Below are positions 1 to 3,726 of a stretch of 5,985 nt of DNA, piece by piece; the stretch's first letter is position 1; every line of letters starts with the position of its first letter. The position numbers and the translations under genes were made by a program. The notes beneath the pieces were generated by a model. It was not told where the DNA came from. It did no database searches and saw nothing but the letters and a program-made list of their open reading frames with translations. The DNA comes from Calditrichia bacterium (GTDB lineage: Bacteria; Calditrichota; Calditrichia; RBG-13-44-9; J042). The stretch is from positions 1 to 5,985 of the forward strand of contig JAUIFT010000203.1 in the NCBI GenBank assembly GCA_030430345.1. The letters are read 5' to 3'.

Positions 1-31
1 AGTGCTTCGCTTTTGAGTGAACACAATTCAT

Positions 32-91
32 ACGCCGAAGGCGTTACACTATAGAGCCCGGACCTAACAGGTTTTATCGTCTGCTCCGGGC
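32..91. repeat. Two adjacent small palindromes upstream of a DUF4062 remnant
   Basis: Two hairpin-forming sequences lie close together. The first (32-44) is ACGCC-GAA-GGCGT, a perfect 5-bp stem with a 3-base loop. The second has outer arms GCCCGGA (56-62) and TCCGGGC (85-91), and inside it a nested ACCT-AAC-AGGT (62-72). Neither is followed by a T-run, so they do not look like intrinsic terminators. Their compact form and position next to a broken gene suggest dispersed REP-like repeats, but copy number elsewhere in the genome cannot be seen from this window. A role as leader RNA of the downstream remnant is also possible. Confidence 0.4.
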
Positions 92-104
92 GGATGGAAC
101 AACC

Positions 105-351
105 ATGACCGACAAACTCACCGCAATGATCAGCAGCACCGCCCGCGATCTCCCGGAATACCGCGACGAGGTGAAGGAAGCCTGCCTGCGTGCGGATATC
201 TTTCCGAAAATGATGGAACAGCTCCCCGCCATACGCCTACCACTACGGCCTGGAAAACGCTCGCAAACACCTCATAAGATATCTTTTGCGCGAAAGGTTT
301 CTTCCCGAAAACCGATATTGTGGTAAGTCTCCTACCCGCCCTGGGCAATAG
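105..351 (+). pseudogene. Truncated, frame-broken DUF4062-type N-terminal fragment
   Basis: The ATG at 105 opens a 73-codon frame. Its first ~42 residues (ISSTARDLPEYRDEVKEACL, then PKMMEQLPA) match the start of DUF4062 proteins as I remember them: a strand with V/I-SST, a D-L-x-x-x-R helix, and a G-x-x-P-x-x-M-E-x-x-P-A element. DUF4062 usually sits at the N-terminus of much larger proteins, often fused to NTPase or TPR-type modules, so a 73-residue product is far too short. After residue ~42 the composition changes to an R/P/S-rich tail ending at 326. In the next frame, from about 232 to the TAG at 349-351, the DNA reads as a more protein-like segment (HYGLENARKHLIRYLLRERF and on). I infer a decayed gene, through a frameshift or internal deletion near 225-232. 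There is no convincing Shine-Dalgarno upstream. It could instead be a short expressed peptide, but this is less likely. Confidence 0.55.
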
Positions 352-407
352 ATCATAATTTTTGAATTTCGCAGACCTATCTTGAAGTTCGCAAGAAGTG
401 CTGAATC

Positions 408-452
408 TTTTCTGTTTGCTTTCCTTATGTTGAATAAAACGTAAACAGAAAA
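408..452. promoter_or_regulatory. 10-bp inverted repeat in the leader of the InsA-like gene
   Basis: TTTTCTGTTT (408-417) is exactly complementary to AAACAGAAAA (443-452). The stem can be extended inward by one G-T and one C-G pair, leaving a loop of about 21 bases. It ends 7 bases before the AGGAGG ribosome binding site of the gene at 472. It could be an operator for a dimeric regulator, an mRNA leader hairpin that affects ribosome access, or what is left of a transposon end. A terminator for the upstream remnant is less likely, because the T-rich arm comes first and no T-run follows the second arm. Confidence 0.4.
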
Positions 453-471
453 CAGCTTCAGGAGGTTTGTT

Positions 472-756
472 ATGAATCATGAACCGCAAAGTTGCCCGAA
501 TTGTGGCGGGGAAGATATCATCAAGCATGGCAAAACGTCGACCGGTAAACAGCGATATCTTTGCCAGAATCCCAAGTGCTACTGTAGTACGTTTATTGTT
601 GATTATTCCTACAATGGCAGCAATGCCTACGTTAAACGGCAGATTATCGATTTGGCACAATCCGGCAGAAATGTTCGGGAAATAAAAAATATGCTGAAAG
701 TCTCCGAGTGGGTGGTCATCGATACAATACGCCGGCATGAAAGCCCCTATTATTGA
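472..756 (+). CDS. Solo IS1 InsA-type zinc-finger/HTH protein
   Basis: The 94-residue product matches the length of IS1 InsA (about 91 residues) and its order of motifs. A zinc ribbon has Cys8-x2-Cys11 and Cys31 with Cys36 or Cys38, around the family-typical G-K-x-x-x-G-x-Q-R-Y-x-C stretch (residues 20-31). It is followed by a helix-turn-helix region at about 53-89 (KRQIIDLAQSGRNVREIKNM). In IS1, InsA binds the terminal inverted repeats and represses, while the catalytic DDE part comes from InsB by -1 frameshifting. Here no InsB is encoded: the -1 frame after an A6 run (684-689) hits a stop near 740, and 757-999 has no transposase-like frame. The ATG has an ideal Shine-Dalgarno (AGGAGG, 460-465, 6-base gap), and the frame is intact. 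It is therefore either an IS1-family remnant or a domesticated DNA-binding protein. I see no matching IS ends or target-site duplication that would define an element. Confidence 0.75.
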   Translation: MNHEPQSCPNCGGEDIIKHGKTSTGKQRYLCQNPKCYCSTFIVDYSYNGSNAYVKRQIIDLAQSGRNVREIKNMLKVSEWVVIDTIRRHESPYY

Positions 757-810
757 TTTTTTACCCAGTAATAAAATTTAAACACGCGATGCGTATATTG
801 TAGGCAAAAA

Positions 811-886
811 AACACCAGCCCGTAGGGCGCCCCAAAATAGCCCGGGACGGGTAAAAGAAAAAATTACCCGGGCAACCCCAGGTTCG
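811..886. repeat. GC-rich palindromic (REP-like) element
   Basis: This stretch stands out from its AT-rich surroundings. It holds GCCC-GTA-GGGC (818-828), an overlapping perfect palindrome GGGCGCCC (825-832), and a larger stem in which GCCCGGG (840-846) and GGGTAA (849-854) both compete for TTACCCGGGC (864-873). The 5' arm therefore looks like the 3' arm's complement with a 5-base insertion. The loop is A-rich. The layout resembles the dispersed hairpin elements often mobilised by REP-associated Y1 transposases, and I have the impression of similar sequences in other environmental bacteria, but I cannot verify this here. There is no clean T-run on either strand next to a strong stem, so a terminator role is weakly supported. 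The remaining DNA between 757 and 925 shows nothing else recognisable. Confidence 0.5.
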
Positions 887-925
887 CGTTATATAATAAT
901 TTCAGCGATGCTGCCCGAAAATAAA

Positions 926-954
926 TTGCATCTGCCAGACGGTGATATTATACT
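926..954 (+). promoter_or_regulatory. Candidate sigma70-type promoter for the cupin-ABC operon
   Basis: A -35-like TTGCAT (926-931) is separated by exactly 17 bases from a -10-like TATACT (949-954), which matches the consensus at five of six positions. The -35 box is weaker, with only TTG matching. Transcription would start near 961 and give a leader of about 40 bases that contains the AAGGAG (989-994) of the gene at 1000. If the organism belongs to Bacteroidota, which use a different primary-sigma consensus, this match would mean less. Confidence 0.4.
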
Positions 955-999
955 CAGAAATATTCGGAAGTTTTTAGCTTTCTGCCACAAGGAGTCGTA

Positions 1000-1776
1000 A
1001 TGTCAGATATTTCCCGCCGAACGTTTCTGAAACATAGCTTTAACTCAATTGTCAGTTATGCGCTGTTGGAAATGCTTTTCAGTAAGCGAATGTTCTCCCG
1101 AAGCATTTCTCCCTTAACTGATCACTGGGCGAAGTCGCTGAATGAATATTGCCTGGATTTGCAGAAATCGGCGATTAGTTTGACTGAGTGGCAAACGCTG
1201 GTAGAAACGCTGTTGCAGCGCATTGAGTTAAAAGAATTGATGAAATTCATCGAATTTGAGCGGCTCTCGAAAAACTTTGATTTTCCCGACCTTGGCACAA
1301 AAACCAAACCGATTATCTTTCCCCGGCTGGAAGGATTGCCGGAATCTTACGCCTTTTACCGGAAACTCTTCGGCTTAAAAAAAGGGCGGGCGATCATTCC
1401 CCATGGCCATAAAAATATGGTCTCGGCGCATTTGGTCATTAATGGTGAATTTGAATTGCGCCATTACGACAAGGTGCGGGATGAAGGAGAGCATTTGATC
1501 ATTGAACCAACGATAGACGAAATTGCCGGGGTGGGGAGCGCATCTTCGATTTCTGATGATAAAAACAATATCCACTGGTTCATCACCCGCAGCGAGTTTG
1601 CCTTTACCTTCGATATGATTATGGTTAACATCGACCCGACCTTTGAGAAAACCTATGATATTGAAAATATCGATCCGGAAAACGGTGAAAAGATTTCCGG
1701 AGGATTGCTGCGCGTGCGGAAAATGGGTGTCGAAGAAGCGCTGAAGAAATACGGCAAAGAAATGCATCATCATTAA
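1000..1776 (+). CDS. Tat-signal cupin-fold protein, cysteine-dioxygenase-like metal site
   Basis: The 258-residue product begins with a consensus twin-arginine motif (SRRTFLK, residues 5-11), a modest hydrophobic stretch and no obvious AxA cleavage site. It may be exported folded and remain tethered. Residues 40-100 look helical. The core at 129-160 fits cupin motif 1, G(X)5HXH(X)4-x-(X)6G: Gly129, His135, His137 and Gly149. Ser142 stands where classical cupins have a metal-binding Glu. A second motif (ISDDKNNIHWF, about 184-194) supplies His192. Three His with no Glu is the arrangement of cysteine dioxygenase and other thiol dioxygenases, where the Glu position is Cys or a small residue. The product ends in three His (256-258), which could bind metal. 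The substrate is unknown. The start is supported by AAGGAG (989-994) with a 5-base gap. The next gene begins 20 bases after the stop, so the two are probably co-transcribed. Fold assignment is moderately sure; enzyme activity is inference. Confidence 0.65.
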   Translation: MSDISRRTFLKHSFNSIVSYALLEMLFSKRMFSRSISPLTDHWAKSLNEYCLDLQKSAISLTEWQTLVETLLQRIELKELMKFIEFERLSKNFDFPDLGTKTKPIIFPRLEGLPESYAFYRKLFGLKKGRAIIPHGHKNMVSAHLVINGEFELRHYDKVRDEGEHLIIEPTIDEIAGVGSASSISDDKNNIHWFITRSEFAFTFDMIMVNIDPTFEKTYDIENIDPENGEKISGGLLRVRKMGVEEALKKYGKEMHHH

Positions 1777-1796
1777 GCGGGACAGCGAATACGGGT

Positions 1797-2954
1797 ATGG
1801 GGCTTAGGCTGCGATTGGCGCTAAAAATTATTGGGGGAGAACTGGGCGGATGGGGATTTCTGCTGTTGTTGATCCTGCCAATGTTTTTAGGATTCGGACC
1901 CAGCGTTAGTTTTTTTCTCAGAGGGGGAATCATTGCCGGCCTGGTCTTCTTACTTCTCTTTTATCAATTATGGAAAGATAATCGCTTTACCATTCGTCAG
2001 GTGGCTTACCTGCCTGATTATCCGTTATTCCTGAAAAAACTGCTTCTCCTCTTTGCAATGATTTATCCAATATACTTTCTCTTTTTAAACCGGCTCGCCT
2101 ATCAGCAGCTAAATTGGGACGTTCTCGGCGCTGCTCTGTTGTTAACCGCGCTCATATTTTTCGGCGCCGCAACGATTGTTTTTCGCTCGGCGTTTATGAT
2201 TACTGGTTTTTTCCTCGCCCTTATTTTAATCTTTATCCCGGAATTGTATTGGGGGACCGCGCCATTTTTATCCGGTATGCTGATTTATGCCCTTTTCTTT
2301 AACACCGGCTGGCAACTAAGATCGCCGGCCGGCAGCCTGCCACCGGAAAAAGCCTCAGAAAAGCTAACAATAACCAGGGACAATTATGTGCTTCGATTCA
2401 TATTGCTCAGCAGTAAGCGCCAGGAGCATCTTCGCGGAAATTTGAAATTCTTTTTGGCGATGCCCGTTATTCTCGCTGCTTATTTATTGTATGCCATTCG
2501 TAATAATAGCAGCTTCGACCCATTCTATTATGGCATCTATCTGCAGGTAATATTGTTTGCCGGGCTGCTGTTATATGGACTAATTTTATTAAATAAATTG
2601 CGACCAACCATCGATTTTACCGGTCGCTTAAAAGATGTTGAAAGACAGCTTGCACTGCTTCTCTATGGCAGCTTTTACGGACTGGCGGCAGTTATTCTGC
2701 TTGCCGGAAGCTGGTTTGCAAACGGGATTGAACCATTGATGCTGATGGCTAACTTGCTGGGGACAATTCTATTTTGGCTCAGCACCGTACCCTGGCTGAT
2801 TTACTCCCGCAGATATTATTTCCACTTCTCGCTGGTAATTTCTATCGCCATCGTTTTAATGTTGCTGAAGCCGGGATTTCAACTCTTATTCATCAGTGCA
2901 ATCTTTCTCGCCAGACAATTGTATACACATACTCAAAAAGGCGCAAATTCCTAA
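1797..2954 (+). CDS. Polytopic membrane protein, probable ABC transporter permease
   Basis: The 385-residue product is dominated by hydrophobic segments. I count 10-12 membrane spans, at about 19-38, 43-59, 80-98, 108-128, 131-150, 155-170, 216-234, 246-266, 287-306, 312-336 and 342-373. A hydrophilic loop (171-215) divides it into two halves. I recognise no family signature. The role rests on its place directly before an ABC ATPase gene that has no other partner, and on its resemblance in size and topology to exporter-type (ABC-2 or EcsB-like) permeases. It most likely forms the membrane pore of that transporter; the substrate is unknown. The ATG at 1797 follows the cupin stop by 20 bases and lacks a good Shine-Dalgarno, so translational coupling to the upstream gene is plausible. 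A slightly different start cannot be excluded, but the N-terminus (GLRLRLALKIIGGELGGW) looks natural. The last bases of its stop codon are also the first bases of a heptamer array. Confidence 0.65.
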   Translation: MGLRLRLALKIIGGELGGWGFLLLLILPMFLGFGPSVSFFLRGGIIAGLVFLLLFYQLWKDNRFTIRQVAYLPDYPLFLKKLLLLFAMIYPIYFLFLNRLAYQQLNWDVLGAALLLTALIFFGAATIVFRSAFMITGFFLALILIFIPELYWGTAPFLSGMLIYALFFNTGWQLRSPAGSLPPEKASEKLTITRDNYVLRFILLSSKRQEHLRGNLKFFLAMPVILAAYLLYAIRNNSSFDPFYYGIYLQVILFAGLLLYGLILLNKLRPTIDFTGRLKDVERQLALLLYGSFYGLAAVILLAGSWFANGIEPLMLMANLLGTILFWLSTVPWLIYSRRYYFHFSLVISIAIVLMLLKPGFQLLFISAIFLARQLYTHTQKGANS

Positions 2955-3048
2955 CGAACAACGAACAACGAACAACGAACAACGAACAACGAACAACGAA
3001 CAACGAACAACGAACAACGAACAACGAACAACGAACAACGAACAACGA
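2953..3048 (+). repeat. Heptanucleotide tandem array (GAACAAC)x13 between two ABC transporter genes
   Basis: Thirteen perfect, uninterrupted copies of GAACAAC occupy 2956-3046. A partial AAC precedes them (2953-2955, overlapping the permease TAA at 2952-2954) and GA follows (3047-3048). The plus strand of the array contains no T, and the unit has no stop codon in any of the six frames. Translated, it gives a seven-residue repeat (NEQRTTN) in every plus frame. Since 7 is not a multiple of 3, each copy gained or lost shifts any frame running through it. It resembles the short tandemly repeated heptamers described in cyanobacterial genomes, but its perfect state here suggests recent expansion or slippage. 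It fills most of the 112-base gap between permease stop and ATPase start. Confidence 0.95.
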
Positions 3049-3066
3049 GGCAAACGAAGAAACTAT

Positions 3067-3726
3067 ATGCTAAAAATCAACCATCTAAATTTTTCTTATG
3101 CCAGAAACACCCCGGTTCTGGAAAATATTGACTATGCCTTTGAAAAGGGGAACGTTTATGCCCTGGTTGGTGCAAATGGCGCCGGGAAAACTACTTTCTT
3201 TAAGCTGCTGTTAAATCAGTTGTTACCGAATGATGGCAGCATCATTTTAAACAAGGCGCATCATCTTGAAGATCGCATGAGCTATCAGCGGCAGCTGGTT
3301 TTTTCCGGGGACGAACCGCATTTTCTGCCATACCTCAGCGGGCGGGAATGGCTCTTATTTGTTATGTCTGCCTATCATCAAACGCCGGATTTGGAGAAGT
3401 TGGCGAAGCTGCAGGACATTTTTGATTTTAGCGAATTGGATTTAAAAACGGAAGAATACAGCCATGGTATGAACAAGAAACTTTCGATGATCATAAATTT
3501 TATGGTCGATTGCCCCTGTCTGCTCTTCGACGAATCGGTTGCCGGTATCGATCCGTTCACCCTGCGTAATATTTATGAGCTGATTCGGGAAACGAAGGAG
3601 GAGAAAATCATAATTTTATCCTCCCATAGCCGGGAGCTCATCGAAGCCTGTTCTGATCAGGTATTGCTGTTAAAGGACTGTCATCTTGGCGATATCGATC
3701 AGTTCGATGATATTTTTGCCGATTGA
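3067..3726 (+). CDS. ABC transporter ATP-binding protein
   Basis: The 219-residue product is a complete, compact ABC ATPase. It has Walker A GANGAGKTT (35-43), a Q-loop region in which the usual Gln is not obvious (VFSGDEPHF, 78-86), a signature motif of the variant type YSHGMNKK (131-138, with Gly134 kept), Walker B CLLFDES (Asp155, catalytic Glu156), D-loop AGIDP (159-163) and H-loop His187 in SSHS. The signature variant S-x-G-M is common in exporter-type (ABC-2, CcmA- or EcsA-like) ATPases. It should power the permease encoded upstream; the substrate is unknown. I chose ATG 3067 (MLKINHLNFSY) because family members begin there. The frame is open back to an ATG at 2896, but that extension would consist mainly of translated heptamer repeats. 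Only weak purine-rich sequence (GAAGA, 3056-3060) precedes the start. The last 28 bases overlap the 3' end of the kinase gene on the other strand. Confidence 0.9.
   Translation: MLKINHLNFSYARNTPVLENIDYAFEKGNVYALVGANGAGKTTFFKLLLNQLLPNDGSIILNKAHHLEDRMSYQRQLVFSGDEPHFLPYLSGREWLLFVMSAYHQTPDLEKLAKLQDIFDFSELDLKTEEYSHGMNKKLSMIINFMVDCPCLLFDESVAGIDPFTLRNIYELIRETKEEKIIILSSHSRELIEACSDQVLLLKDCHLGDIDQFDDIFAD

Noticed and set aside
130..738. 202-codon open frame on the minus strand across the DUF4062 remnant and the InsA-like gene
   Set aside because: It is antisense to a clear InsA homologue, has no recognisable motif or ribosome binding site, and its composition (Cys, Phe, Arg scattered) is that of a shadow frame.
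684..740. IS1-style programmed -1 frameshift on the A6 run to make an InsAB fusion
   Set aside because: The -1 frame after the A-run meets a stop near 740 and encodes no InsB-like sequence.
811..835. Intrinsic terminator on the minus strand (GCCC-TAC-GGGC followed by a T-run)
   Set aside because: The stem is only 4 bp and separated from the T-run by several bases, and no minus-strand gene is present upstream of it to need one.
904..922. Possible IS1 terminal inverted repeat (GATGCTGCC-like)
   Set aside because: Only a short match to remembered IS1 ends, with no counterpart upstream of the InsA-like gene and no target duplication.
1375..1773. 132-codon minus-strand frame inside the cupin gene
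   Set aside because: It lies fully antisense to a gene with recognisable Tat and cupin motifs, and there is no motif in its product.
2899..2927. Internal promoter for the ATPase gene (TATACA at 2922-2927)
   Set aside because: There is no acceptable -35 hexamer at the right spacing.
2953..3048. CRISPR array
   Set aside because: The unit is 7 bases with no spacers; this is a simple tandem repeat.
2896..3066. N-terminal 57-residue extension of the ABC ATPase
   Set aside because: It would start inside the permease gene and be mostly translated heptamer repeat. ABC ATPases begin at the MLKINHL equivalent, so the start at 3067 is preferred.
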